Below, piece by piece: positions 8,510 to 15,761 of a DNA stretch of 64,000 nt. The translations under genes and the position numbers were made by a program. Origin of the DNA: JBGAJN01 sp044224905 (GTDB lineage Bacteria > Verrucomicrobiota > Verrucomicrobiia > Limisphaerales > JBGAJN01); the NCBI GenBank assembly GCA_044224905.1, contig JBGAJN010000001.1, positions 1,054,001-1,118,000 of the forward strand. Reading direction: 5' to 3'. Each line of letters starts with the position of its first letter. Position 1 is the stretch's first letter. Below the pieces are notes generated by a model. It searched no databases and was not told the DNA's origin. It saw nothing but the letters and a program-made list of their open reading frames with translations.

Positions 8510-8839
8510 CTACGGCTTTTTGGTTTGGGAACTCCGCGGCCGGAATGCCATCCAGAGCGTAGGAATCAATGTGGCGCCTTTGACAATCGTTTGGACCCAG
8601 GATCGCTTGGTGACAACGCCGACGGCTTTGCGGCGACGAAATGCGGCGAAGCTTCCGAAGATTATGGCAGCAATTGAGCTGATTGAACCGATTGACTTCG
8701 CGCGATCGGCGAATATCTGAATGCTCGCTCCCATCGCGGAGAGATCCTGGATCATCTCCGCGCGATTGAGCTCGCTTTCGATGACCAGCAGTTGCTTTCG
8801 CGCAGTGAGCGGGTTCATGACAGGAGATGTTGCAGACAT
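8510..8839 (-). CDS. YqjK-like small membrane-associated protein
   Basis: A 109-residue protein read from the ATG at 8837-8839, which has an AAAGGA Shine-Dalgarno six bases upstream. An alternative ATG at 8816-8818 overlaps the previous stop as ATGA but has no such site. The N-terminal half is helical (ARKQLLVIESELNRAEMIQDL). A short hydrophobic stretch follows (ISSIAAIIFGSFAAF), and the tail is basic (RRRKAVG, then RPRSSQTKKP). Size, helical head and position directly after YqjD- and YqjE-like genes match the third member (YqjK) of the enterobacterial yqjDEK operon. Sequence identity is too low to be certain. Confidence 0.72.
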   Translation of the reverse strand: MSATSPVMNPLTARKQLLVIESELNRAEMIQDLSAMGASIQIFADRAKSIGSISSIAAIIFGSFAAFRRRKAVGVVTKRSWVQTIVKGATLIPTLWMAFRPRSSQTKKP

Positions 8840-9204
8840 TCGCGATCCTTTCGCAGTTGATCGAGGGTTGCCGAGAACGAGTGCCAATCGCGCATCTCCC
8901 GCGTGAGTCTTTTGAAAAAGTAGAAACTCGTCGCACCGTAAACCGTGGCGAGCATCAGCAACACGATCACGGGAGAGTAAGCCCACAAGTAAACCACAAT
9001 GGCCGCCGAGAGGCTCATCGCGGCAAGCAGCCCGAAGGCGCTCACTCCCATCAGAAAGAGGAACGCGTGCAGGAGACGTTCTCGTTCCTCCTGCACTTCC
9101 ACCGCGAACAGTTCGAGCCGGTTTTCACCGATGGTGAGCAGTCGATGCGCGAACCGCTTCGAAGTGGTGCCGATCGGCTCGGGACTGTTGGCGGTAGTTT
9201 CCAT
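8815..9204 (-). CDS. YqjE-like phage-holin-superfamily membrane protein
   Basis: A 129-residue protein with an amphipathic N-terminal helix (RFAHRLLTIGENRLELFAVEVQEERERL), which is the signature of the YqjE / holin-X family. Two transmembrane segments follow (HAFLFLMGVSAFGLLAAMSL and VYLWAYSPVIVLLMLATVYG) and then a polar C-terminal helix (KRLTREMRDWHSFSATLDQL). Despite the family name there is no prophage here; YqjE proteins are inner-membrane stress proteins. It is ten bases after the YqjD-like gene, and its end overlaps the YqjK-like gene by 25 bases. Confidence 0.87.
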   Translation of the reverse strand: METTANSPEPIGTTSKRFAHRLLTIGENRLELFAVEVQEERERLLHAFLFLMGVSAFGLLAAMSLSAAIVVYLWAYSPVIVLLMLATVYGATSFYFFKRLTREMRDWHSFSATLDQLRKDRECLQHLLS

Positions 9205-9213
9205 GTGGCCTGA

Positions 9214-9519
9214 TCAATCGCAATTGCGTCCGCCCCGCCGCGCGATCAGATAACCGAGCAGCGCGCCAACACCCACGGCCACACCTATGGCTTGATAGGG
9301 GTGTTCGCGCACGACGACGTCGGCGGCTTTGGCGCCTTCGACCGCCTTTTCGCGAACGCGTCCGTAGATTTCCTTGCAGTTGTCCAATGCCGTGGCGAGG
9401 CGCTTGCGGGCTTCCACGACCTTTTCACCGGCTACATCAGCCGTGGCGGCCATCAGTGAGCGCGCGTCGTCAGCCAGTTGTCCGACTTCATCTCCGAGGT
9501 TTTGTGTTTGTTTGTTCAT
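9214..9519 (-). CDS. YqjD/ElaB-family (DUF883) ribosome-associated membrane-anchored protein
   Basis: A 101-residue protein with a long amphipathic helix (LADDARSLMAATADVAGEKV to RVREKAVEGAKAADVVVREH) and a C-terminal transmembrane anchor with glycine zipper (AIGVAVGVGALLGYLIARRGG). This is the standard YqjD/ElaB layout, with the VREHPYQAIGVAVG junction well conserved. In E. coli such proteins are induced by RpoS and tether ribosomes to the membrane in stationary phase. Its place ahead of YqjE- and YqjK-like genes in a box-controlled operon fits a general-stress role. Confidence 0.93.
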   Translation of the reverse strand: MNKQTQNLGDEVGQLADDARSLMAATADVAGEKVVEARKRLATALDNCKEIYGRVREKAVEGAKAADVVVREHPYQAIGVAVGVGALLGYLIARRGGRNCD

Positions 9520-9531
9520 ATGGTTTGTTTT

Positions 9532-9900
9532 TTACGGTTTCGAATTCTTGAGAGGCGACTGTTCCGCCGCGATGCGGTGCGTGGCTTCCGGTGAGCTGGC
9601 GACTGTGAGGACGGAATTTCTTCCGCCGTAAGGATTGGGAACGCTCTCGGTGGCGTGCGGATCGGGCATCCAAACGCCGTCGACTACCAAACAGTATTCG
9701 TAGGTGCCCGGCGCCAACGCGGTTTCCTTGAACCAGTGGCCGCCCCGTGCGGGATGGAGCGATTTACTTTCGGGCTCCCATTGATTGAAAGTCCCCGCGA
9801 CGCAAACGGACGTGGCCGTGGGATGATCAAACTCAAATCGCACCGGCATGAGTTGAGGGCCCGGATTGGGGGCGTTGTCGTGATTGTGATTGTGTTTCAT
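9532..9900 (-). CDS. Stand-alone CBM48 / AMPK-type glycogen-binding domain protein
   Basis: A 122-residue protein. After a His/Asn-rich start (KHNHNHDNAPN) it is a single carbohydrate-binding module of the isoamylase-N/AMPK-beta type: VCVAGTFNQWEPESKSL, then GGHWFKETALAPGTYEYCLVVDGVWMPDP with the canonical W, and VPNPYGGRNSVL. It has no catalytic domain, so it probably binds glycogen or another alpha-glucan. The gene sits 44 bases after the SRPBCC gene and 12 bases before the YqjD-like gene. Confidence 0.92.
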   Translation of the reverse strand: MKHNHNHDNAPNPGPQLMPVRFEFDHPTATSVCVAGTFNQWEPESKSLHPARGGHWFKETALAPGTYEYCLVVDGVWMPDPHATESVPNPYGGRNSVLTVASSPEATHRIAAEQSPLKNSKP

Positions 9901-9944
9901 GGGAGTCAGGTCGTTGGTTGCGAATTCAATTCTGGAGATCGTAT

Positions 9945-10412
9945 TTATGCGCTCGCGGGAACTGCCGCCTCGTCAGTGCGCCCGCTCGAATCTATGCCGG
10001 CGCGGGACTCGATGAATGCTTTGAAACGATTCAAATCGTCGGTGACCTTTCCGCTGACGAAGCCGAGGTTGTCGCCGAGATTTTCGAAGAACCCCTTCGG
10101 TTCGTAGGTGAGGTGGAGAATGACGCGGGTCTTTTCCGGCGCCAGGGCGATGAAGGTCAACTTGCCCGAGTTCTCGGCGCCGCTGGTGCTGCGCCAGCTG
10201 ATGGTATCATCTGACAACTGCTCGACGATTTCCGCGTCCCAAACTTTTTCCTGGCCGGCGATCGTCGCTGTCCAACGCAGATTTTTTGCGTCCAGCCGGC
10301 GCACTTCTTTGATCCCTTGCATGAATTGGGGAAAGTCTTGGAAGCGGGTCCATTGTTCGTAAACGGCGCTGATGGGTCGGTTGACTTCGATAGTTTTTTC
10401 GAGGATGTGCAT
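9945..10412 (-). CDS. SRPBCC-family protein (polyketide cyclase/CoQ-10-like ligand-binding fold)
   Basis: A 155-residue protein with the helix-grip signature: EKTIEVNRPISAVYEQWTRF, FPQFMQGIKEV, then the strand series ending TRVILHLTYEPKGFFENLG and the long C-terminal helix VTDDLNRFKAFIESR. SRPBCC proteins of this subgroup (integral membrane/cyclase-like, 'FQDFPQFM') often accompany stress genes. The ligand is unknown. It is the first gene of a 12-gene operon that runs to 3487 with gaps of at most 68 bases. The only clear control element ahead of it is the TAGGG box at 10542-10559. Confidence 0.88.
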   Translation of the reverse strand: MHILEKTIEVNRPISAVYEQWTRFQDFPQFMQGIKEVRRLDAKNLRWTATIAGQEKVWDAEIVEQLSDDTISWRSTSGAENSGKLTFIALAPEKTRVILHLTYEPKGFFENLGDNLGFVSGKVTDDLNRFKAFIESRAGIDSSGRTDEAAVPASA

Positions 10413-10794
10413 AGCGTAATCGATGAGGTCGAGAGAGCACCCCGACTGTGGTCGGTCGGTGATTCAACCGGTAGGCGAGCTCTCTGTTTTGGAGGAGCGG
10501 GCCTTTTCCGTTAGCACATTGAGCCTTAAGCCATCCTTGAGCTATGGGGTGTTACCCTACTTGGAGTGGCGAAATCGCTCCGCGAGAACCAATTTGCGTC
10601 GGTCGGTGAGCGGTTTTCGTAAGCAGTCGCCGCGACGGCTCGCAATATGCGAAAAGTTTCGCAGCAGGCGATGTGTTGCCAGACCGGCGACGGGCCAAAT
10701 AACGCGGAGCCGCTGCGTTGCATAAAGGTGAAGGTTCACCGACGTCCCGATCGCAGTGAGAATGCGCACGGCGTCGCCGAATCACAAGATGCGC
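10413..10794. other. Control region between the MlaA-hydrolase gene and the long operon
   Basis: A 382-base stretch. It holds the TAGGG...CACCCC box at 10542-10559, pointing at the SRPBCC operon. No gene with a credible start or family is seen, and no canonical terminator was recognised after the MlaA-hydrolase gene. The 129 bases between box and first ATG leave room for a 5' leader. Confidence 0.55.
10542..10559 (-). promoter_or_regulatory. Stress-block box, site 1 (SRPBCC...transglutaminase operon)
   Basis: On the minus strand it reads TAGGGTAACACCCCATAG, an imperfect inverted repeat (TAGGGT / ACCCCA). It ends 129 bases before the first ATG of the 12-gene operon. Eleven further copies occur in this window, all in the stress block. 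No -35/-10 pair at constant spacing was recognised around it. Confidence 0.8.
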
Positions 10795-13017
10795 TCAGTT
10801 CTGATTGGGCAATGGCGATTGCAGTCCCGACAGCGCACGAACGATGGTTCTTTGCACGGCGGGATTGGACAGGTTTCCCAGGTGCCCGCCTTGATCGAAC
10901 ACGGTCAATTGCTCCACGGGAAACGTGGCTTTGAGCCACGCGAGGTCTTCGTCGGCCAGGAGAAAATCGTTTTGATTGACGATGATGCGGATGTTCGGAT
11001 TGGCGCGCAGACCTGCTTCATACGTTCGGAGGTCGCCGGCGTTCTCCAACGCCACGGACGTTGGCGCGGTCAAGCCGAGAGCCGTGTAATAGGGCGTGGC
11101 GAACTTTTCGAAATAGTCATGGTAGGAATACTTCAGGATTTCGTCGTAGACGGGCGTGCGGCGCAAATTGCTAATCGAGTGTGTGAGGATTCCCTGGTTG
11201 TTGCGGCGCTGACTGCTGAAAACGATATCCCGCAGCATGAGCCGAAACGTCAGGCCGATGAGAAACTTGGATTCAATAGCACTGAACGGAAGCGTCGTCT
11301 CCGGAGACACTTTGCTTTTGCTCAGCGCGGCTACTTTCAAAAACGTATTCTTCAGGTTGTCGGTGCGTTCCGCCACGGGCCACTCCAAGGGAGCGCGGTA
11401 AAACTCATCCAATTTGGCCACGCCGTGAAGCAAGCGCACGGGCGTGTTGATCGCCACGTATCGATCAAATTTGATCAGCGGTGGCTGATTGCTCGACTCG
11501 TTGCCCGCGACAAACAGCGAGTGCAAGGCGCCCATGGAATAGCCCAGCATCGCTTTTTGGCCCAAGCGATCCGGATACAATTCGTGCATCCGAAGATCAA
11601 TTTCCGTTAGCGCGACCTGCACATCGTGAGCGTCCGTCGGCAAGTAAGCCGGCATCGCGGCCGTCGACGCGTGCTCCATGAACTCGGAGTTGAACGCGCT
11701 GCTGATGCTCACTGCGGAGAAGCCGTTGGAGTAGGCCAGTTCCGCGAGTGCGAGCGCGGGTTTGGCGAGTCGATGCGATCCGAGGCCGGGAACGATGTAA
11801 ACGAGCGGCGCCTTTCCCGGCTGCAACCAGTAAGTGAATTTCAATTTGCGATTCGTTTCCGGAATCAAAACGGATCGAGTCGTGCCATGGCGCGGAAATT
11901 CCGGATCCTTGAACGTGAAGAAAACAGATTCCAGCGTTTCCAGCGAGGCTTCGTCCTGTTCCCCCTTCACCTCGAAGTCCGCTACGCGGTTCGCGCGCGC
12001 GAATGTCCACGCGTATTGAATCTCGGAATACGGATCCATCTCGGCCTTGCTGAAACGAACATATTCGTCGACGGAATCCGAGAGATCGTTGTACATGACG
12101 CCGTAGTTAAAGTACGTGTACGGACCGAGATAAGTGAGGGGGTTTCCCGCGACGGCTTTGTAGGGAGAAATGTAGATCAACGGATTGGCGGCAGTATCTG
12201 CCGCGAGACCAAGCGTGTCCCGTTCGTTGCTAGGCCCAAAGATCGGCAACATAATGAAACAGCCTGGGTTCCATCCCCATTGACCGAACGTCTGTCCGAA
12301 ATCGGCTTCTGACTTGGGAATCTTCCATTTAGTGCCAACGTCAAAAAAGCCTCCAACTCCGACCGTCGTGTTGCATGCGAAGCGATACGATTCATCGCGA
12401 GCGCCCCGCCATTTGCCTTGGAGTAGATTGTTAATCAATCGTCCCGGGTAAGTCAGATTCTTGCCGAAGTTGCTGATGCCCGTGCGGATCGGCTTCACCA
12501 CGACGGCCCGGTACACCTTGCTGGTCGGCTTGATAACCGCCGTCATAACGCCCTGGTTAAAAGCCCACACCGCACGGTTCAACGGTTCCATTGGATCAGG
12601 AACCGATTTTGGAAGAACCACAATCTCTTCCGACGCAGGGGCTGGTGAGTTCGTCGAACTTTGCTGACCGCGCGCTCGCGATGAGAACATTAGCGATAGC
12701 AGTACGAGCGCTAGAATGCCCAGGGGGAGCCCTTTGCGGGGAAACGTGGTGAAGATTTTCCAACCTGGCGATCCGTAATCTTGACGTGGACGCAAGTTTG
12801 GGTGGTGTCTCGCCGGGCCAGTTGAGCGAGCGCGAATTTGCACTTCTTTGTGCAAGCTGGATGAGGCGCGCGCTCGGTGTGTCCGCCGGATCTCGATCGT
12901 CGTCACCTCCTCATCGCTCCAAATGATCTCGAGTTCCGTACGCGCCATCCGAGCTTGGAATCGGGGCGGTTGTTCGGGAGCCGCCTGATCGCCGATCGAG
13001 AATGGTCGTTCTGACAT
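10795..13017 (-). CDS. MlaA (VacJ) - alpha/beta hydrolase fusion protein
   Basis: A 740-residue protein from the ATG at 13015-13017. Residues 1-95 are polar and unrecognised. A hydrophobic signal or anchor spans about 96-111 (GLPLGILALVLLSLMF). Residues about 139-340 are an MlaA/VacJ domain (DPMEPLNRAVWAFNQG, FGKNLTYPGRLINNLLQGKW, FGQTFGQWGWNPGCFIMLP). MlaA normally removes mislocalised phospholipid from the outer leaflet. Residues about 400-740 are an alpha/beta hydrolase: VYIVPGLGSH, nucleophile elbow GYSMG (S494), a late DQGGHLG with the His. MlaA and a lipase-like enzyme in one chain suggest a combined phospholipid extraction and hydrolysis machine (inference). The first 90 residues before the signal are unusual; a later non-ATG start cannot be excluded. 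Confidence 0.9.
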   Translation of the reverse strand: MSERPFSIGDQAAPEQPPRFQARMARTELEIIWSDEEVTTIEIRRTHRARASSSLHKEVQIRARSTGPARHHPNLRPRQDYGSPGWKIFTTFPRKGLPLGILALVLLSLMFSSRARGQQSSTNSPAPASEEIVVLPKSVPDPMEPLNRAVWAFNQGVMTAVIKPTSKVYRAVVVKPIRTGISNFGKNLTYPGRLINNLLQGKWRGARDESYRFACNTTVGVGGFFDVGTKWKIPKSEADFGQTFGQWGWNPGCFIMLPIFGPSNERDTLGLAADTAANPLIYISPYKAVAGNPLTYLGPYTYFNYGVMYNDLSDSVDEYVRFSKAEMDPYSEIQYAWTFARANRVADFEVKGEQDEASLETLESVFFTFKDPEFPRHGTTRSVLIPETNRKLKFTYWLQPGKAPLVYIVPGLGSHRLAKPALALAELAYSNGFSAVSISSAFNSEFMEHASTAAMPAYLPTDAHDVQVALTEIDLRMHELYPDRLGQKAMLGYSMGALHSLFVAGNESSNQPPLIKFDRYVAINTPVRLLHGVAKLDEFYRAPLEWPVAERTDNLKNTFLKVAALSKSKVSPETTLPFSAIESKFLIGLTFRLMLRDIVFSSQRRNNQGILTHSISNLRRTPVYDEILKYSYHDYFEKFATPYYTALGLTAPTSVALENAGDLRTYEAGLRANPNIRIIVNQNDFLLADEDLAWLKATFPVEQLTVFDQGGHLGNLSNPAVQRTIVRALSGLQSPLPNQN

Positions 13018-13050
13018 TCCGGATGTTAAGCACGGCAAGCTACGATTCAT

Positions 13051-13069
13051 CCATGGGGTGTTTACCCTA
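13051..13069 (-). promoter_or_regulatory. Stress-block box, site 2 (MlaA-hydrolase gene)
   Basis: The minus strand reads TAGGGTAAACACCCCATGG, with one extra base in the centre compared with the commonest form. It ends only 33 bases before the ATG at 13017, which leaves little room for a separate downstream -10 and leader. Confidence 0.78.
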
Positions 13070-13162
13070 GGCGCTGTTCGGCGTCTTACTGTCGGGTTGT
13101 AAGACTTCACGCTTCAACCAAGTGAGAGGTCACCGGCGCGCTTGCCCGCCCCATACGCAGAA

Positions 13163-14206
13163 TCAGGGGTGGCGTTGACTGCGGGCGTTTTGAAACGCGC
13201 GCGCTGCTCCGGGAGAGAAGGATACGCGGTCGATGGATTCGGCGGCTTGTTCGCGAAGGTGTTCCGCAATGCCAATGGTACTGACTTCACATCCGGCCTC
13301 GGCGATCGCCGAGAGCACGCGTTCTTCGTCCATGATGACGCGATCGTGTTTGTAGATGGGATAGTTTCCCCGCACCGACCGTGGGGTGAGATTGATGGTC
13401 GTGAGATTGGCCCCCGCATTGAGTGCGCGCACGTAACCGTTCGCCGAGACCAACCGCATGGCGCTCACGGCAGGAATGATCCATTTGGGTTTTTGCAATC
13501 GCATCCACGCCACGCAATTCAGTGCCTGCTCGATGTCGCCATTGGGAGCGGCGCCAAAAGGTGTTTGCTCACCGGCCACGAAAGGGCTGACGCTACAACC
13601 GGCCAAAGGGAGTGTCATGAGTAGGTTCAGGGATTCCTCCACATGCGCCGGCGTCTGACCGGGCAAGCCCACGATCAACCCCGACGAAACATGCCAGCCC
13701 TTGCTCGCGAGATAGCAAATGGCCGCTACGCGTTCGGCCAAGGTGCCGGGAGCGCCAATGGACGCATAGTGCTCTTGATTACCCGTTTCGATTTTCATCA
13801 CGTAATAGTCCCCGCCGGCTTCCCATAGTTGATCGTATTCGCGCGGTGACAACGTGCCGAGGCAGAGGGTAATTCCGAGATCAGTGCGGCGGCGGAGTTC
13901 CTTGACCAAAGGCAACACGACTTCCCGAACGGCCACTGGATCTTCGCCGGCTTGAATATCAATGTCGGTGATGGCGGCGGGGCGATGGTGAATGATCAAC
14001 TCTGCGAGTTCATCGGCGGCGAGACGAAAGCGTGTCAACTCGCGGTTGTCGCGGCGCATGGCGCAGTAAGAGCAATTCTCGCGGCAATGGCTGGACACTT
14101 CGACCACTCCGCGCACAAAAACGCGGCGCCCAAAGATTTGGTTGCGCAATGACTGCGCTCGGTCATGTAAATCCGGGGACGGCGTAGATAGCGCGGGAGT
14201 AGGCAT
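13163..14206 (-). CDS. Radical SAM protein related to BioB/HydE/PylB
   Basis: A 347-residue protein from the ATG at 14204-14206. The [4Fe-4S]/SAM motif is C41-x3-C45-x2-C48 (HCRENCSYCAM). Later motifs resemble HydE and biotin-synthase relatives: DIDIQAGEDP, YYVMKIETGNQEHYASIG, GLIVGLPGQT, and a C-terminal BATS-like region (NAGANLTTINLTPRSVRGNY). The Cys and Asn residues of the BioB [2Fe-2S] site are not evident, so it is probably not a biotin synthase. No hydrogenase or pyrrolysine genes are nearby, so the substrate is unknown. It is the last gene of the four-gene operon led by the box at 15327-15344, 13 bases after the response regulator. Confidence 0.85.
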   Translation of the reverse strand: MPTPALSTPSPDLHDRAQSLRNQIFGRRVFVRGVVEVSSHCRENCSYCAMRRDNRELTRFRLAADELAELIIHHRPAAITDIDIQAGEDPVAVREVVLPLVKELRRRTDLGITLCLGTLSPREYDQLWEAGGDYYVMKIETGNQEHYASIGAPGTLAERVAAICYLASKGWHVSSGLIVGLPGQTPAHVEESLNLLMTLPLAGCSVSPFVAGEQTPFGAAPNGDIEQALNCVAWMRLQKPKWIIPAVSAMRLVSANGYVRALNAGANLTTINLTPRSVRGNYPIYKHDRVIMDEERVLSAIAEAGCEVSTIGIAEHLREQAAESIDRVSFSPGAARAFQNARSQRHP

Positions 14207-14219
14207 GCAATTGGATTTC

Positions 14220-14663
14220 CTAAGCGCGCCCGCGAATGTTGCGTAATACATCCCTCACCGTTTGTAAAAGCTCTGCAATCGTGAAGGGTTTCAGCAAGGT
14301 GGCAGTGGGTTTAATCCATGGATGTTGATTAAACTCTTTTTCTGGCAAAGTGCCGGTAGCCATGATTACGGGCAGTTCCATTTTGGCGGCGTGCATCTGC
14401 TTCAGCAATTCCACCCCGGAGATTTTGGGCATTTGATTGTCGGTGATCAGCAGATGATAATTCTGATTGTTCAGCGCACGCCAAGCCGCCGCTCCGTCTT
14501 CGGCAGCGTCAACCGCGAAGCCTGAGCGGCTCAAGACGGTGGCGCTGAGCTGGCGAATGGTCGCTTCATCTTCGACGACTAGAATACGGATGAGCGGGTC
14601 GGGCGCTCGCCGATCCACAACTGCTTCCAACTGGGCGGATGGCGCCTCAATACGAATGCTCAT
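14220..14663 (-). CDS. Single-domain (CheY-like) response regulator
   Basis: A 147-residue protein; the ATG at 14661-14663 is chosen because upstream residues do not belong to a receiver. The receiver starts at RILVVEDEATIRQL (acidic pocket), has the phospho-acceptor Asp in LLITDNQMPKISG, the Thr in VIMATG and the Lys in LLKPF. No output domain is present, so it works by protein contacts or as a phosphate sink. It overlaps the end of the preceding 127-residue protein by 17 bases and is followed after 13 bases by the radical SAM gene. No cognate kinase is in the same operon, but several are in the next one. Confidence 0.9.
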   Translation of the reverse strand: MSIRIEAPSAQLEAVVDRRAPDPLIRILVVEDEATIRQLSATVLSRSGFAVDAAEDGAAAWRALNNQNYHLLITDNQMPKISGVELLKQMHAAKMELPVIMATGTLPEKEFNQHPWIKPTATLLKPFTIAELLQTVRDVLRNIRGRA

Positions 14664-15030
14664 TTTCCAAGTTGGCGTAGGGCGCTGCCGCGCCGCTGGA
14701 TATTCCGGCTCTTTGCGCCGAATTGCCCCAATCGCGTGGAATGCTCCAGGATTGAGGGGTATCCAGTTGCGCTGGATCAAACCGTTCACCAAGGATCTGC
14801 AAATCGAGAACCTGCACGGGCATGAGTCCGAACGCACGCGGGCCCGTGGTGATGGAATAATCCCAAAAGGTGTACTGGTTCACTGCGTTTGGAACTTCGC
14901 CCGTCGGCCCGTAGTCCAATGGCGCACACACGCGATCCACCACGCCGCTATCGGCTTTGGAATAGAACCGGACGCTGACTTTTTTCATCTCGCGGATCGC
15001 TTCCAGAAATTGGGAGTGATTGGGTATCAT
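14647..15030 (-). CDS. Hypothetical protein with weak WYL-like N-terminus
   Basis: A 127-residue protein. The region FLEAIREMKKVSVRFYSKAD to VDRVCAPLDYGPTG resembles the beginning of WYL-type ligand-binding domains (a short helix, then a strand with VxxxFYS). It is far too short for a WYL regulator and has no helix-turn-helix. The rest is unrecognised. It overlaps the response regulator downstream and follows the small membrane protein after 25 bases, so it is part of the operon. Function is unknown. Confidence 0.65.
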   Translation of the reverse strand: MIPNHSQFLEAIREMKKVSVRFYSKADSGVVDRVCAPLDYGPTGEVPNAVNQYTFWDYSITTGPRAFGLMPVQVLDLQILGERFDPAQLDTPQSWSIPRDWGNSAQRAGISSGAAAPYANLENEHSY

Positions 15031-15055
15031 AAAATATAAGGGACAAATGTTGCGG

Positions 15056-15253
15056 TTATTGAACTCTCGGGACGCGGATGTCGCCGGTGTGGTTGATGAT
15101 TCCGAAGGCGTAGAGCAACCAAATGACCACGCAGATCACCACGACGATGTTGAGTATTTTCTTAATTTTCCCATCCATCGGGATGTAGGTATTGATCAAC
15201 CAGAGCAACACGCCAATGACGACGAGGGTGAGAACGAGGGAGATCAGCGACAC
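15056..15253 (-). CDS. Thivi_2564-family small membrane protein
   Basis: A 65-residue protein with two transmembrane segments (LISLVLTLVVIGVLLWLI and ILNIVVVICVVIWLLYAFGI) joined by the family-specific hinge NTYIPMDGKIKKI. This motif is strongly conserved in the Thivi_2564 family of two-helix membrane proteins, whose function is unknown. A purine-rich GGAGGTG precedes the ATG. It is the first gene behind the box at 15327-15344 and heads a four-gene operon. Confidence 0.88.
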   Translation of the reverse strand: MSLISLVLTLVVIGVLLWLINTYIPMDGKIKKILNIVVVICVVIWLLYAFGIINHTGDIRVPRVQ

Positions 15254-15326
15254 GGCACACCTCCTGTGGAATAAAGTTTTATAGCATCCATGACATTACA
15301 TTTATCAATTGTGGTTTATGGGTGGA

Positions 15327-15344
15327 CACGGGGTGTTTCCCCTA
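15327..15344 (-). promoter_or_regulatory. Stress-block box, site 3 (Thivi_2564...radical SAM operon)
   Basis: The minus strand reads TAGGGGAAACACCCCGTG. It ends 73 bases before the first ATG (15253). The left half has G instead of T at position six and the right flank is GTG instead of ATA. Confidence 0.72.
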
Positions 15345-15383
15345 TACACGAAGTTCTGTTTTCCTAGCGTGGAATTTGATTAC

Positions 15384-15542
15384 TCAGAGACGTCCGGTTA
15401 AAACGAGGATGAGCAGGATGATCACGATCAACCCCAAGCCGCCGCTCGGGTAGTAGCCCCAGCTTTTGCTGTGCGGCCACGCCGGGAATACGCCGATCAA
15501 CATTAGAATCAGCAGCACGAGTAGGATGGTTCCAATAGACAT
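15384..15542 (-). CDS. DUF3309-family small membrane protein
   Basis: A 52-residue protein from the ATG at 15540-15542. It has two transmembrane segments (SIGTILLVLLILMLIGVFP and GLGLIVIILLILVLTG) separated by the family signature AWPHSKSWGYYPSGG. This matches DUF3309 closely end to end. The role is unknown; such proteins recur in stress-gene neighbourhoods of soil and aquatic bacteria. It appears monocistronic, with its own box 102 bases upstream at 15645-15662 and the next operon's box just downstream. Confidence 0.9.
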   Translation of the reverse strand: MSIGTILLVLLILMLIGVFPAWPHSKSWGYYPSGGLGLIVIILLILVLTGRL

Positions 15543-15644
15543 AGGTTTTGTTTCAGGTGCCGCGGGTCCGCCCGCGCGGGTGGAAGTGATTTGGCAACGC
15601 GGGCTGTTTCATGGCCAAAACGTAAGCGCGATCGGCTTGCGGCT

Positions 15645-15662
15645 CTATGGGGTGTTTCCCTA
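15645..15662 (-). promoter_or_regulatory. Stress-block box, site 4 (DUF3309 gene)
   Basis: The minus strand reads TAGGGAAACACCCCATAG, a good match to the consensus. It ends 102 bases before the DUF3309 ATG at 15542 and lies downstream of the PAS histidine kinase gene. Confidence 0.78.
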
Positions 15663-15761
15663 GCGATTGCGCTAAGCTCGCCCCCCCGTTGGGAATAATT
15701 CTCGTTGGAATCGGCGGTCGTTTACCGTGAAAGACTTGGGGCTCGCGCCTCGCCGTCCGAG

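Noticed and set aside
8815..9204. Prophage holin
   Set aside because: Although in a holin-named superfamily, the gene sits in a yqjDEK-like stress operon and no phage gene is nearby.
10542..10559. The box as a sigma-54 or sigma-B promoter
   Set aside because: It lacks the GG-N10-GC spacing of sigma-54, and the GTTT-N13-GGGTAT layout of sigma-B is not found at constant distance in the twelve copies.
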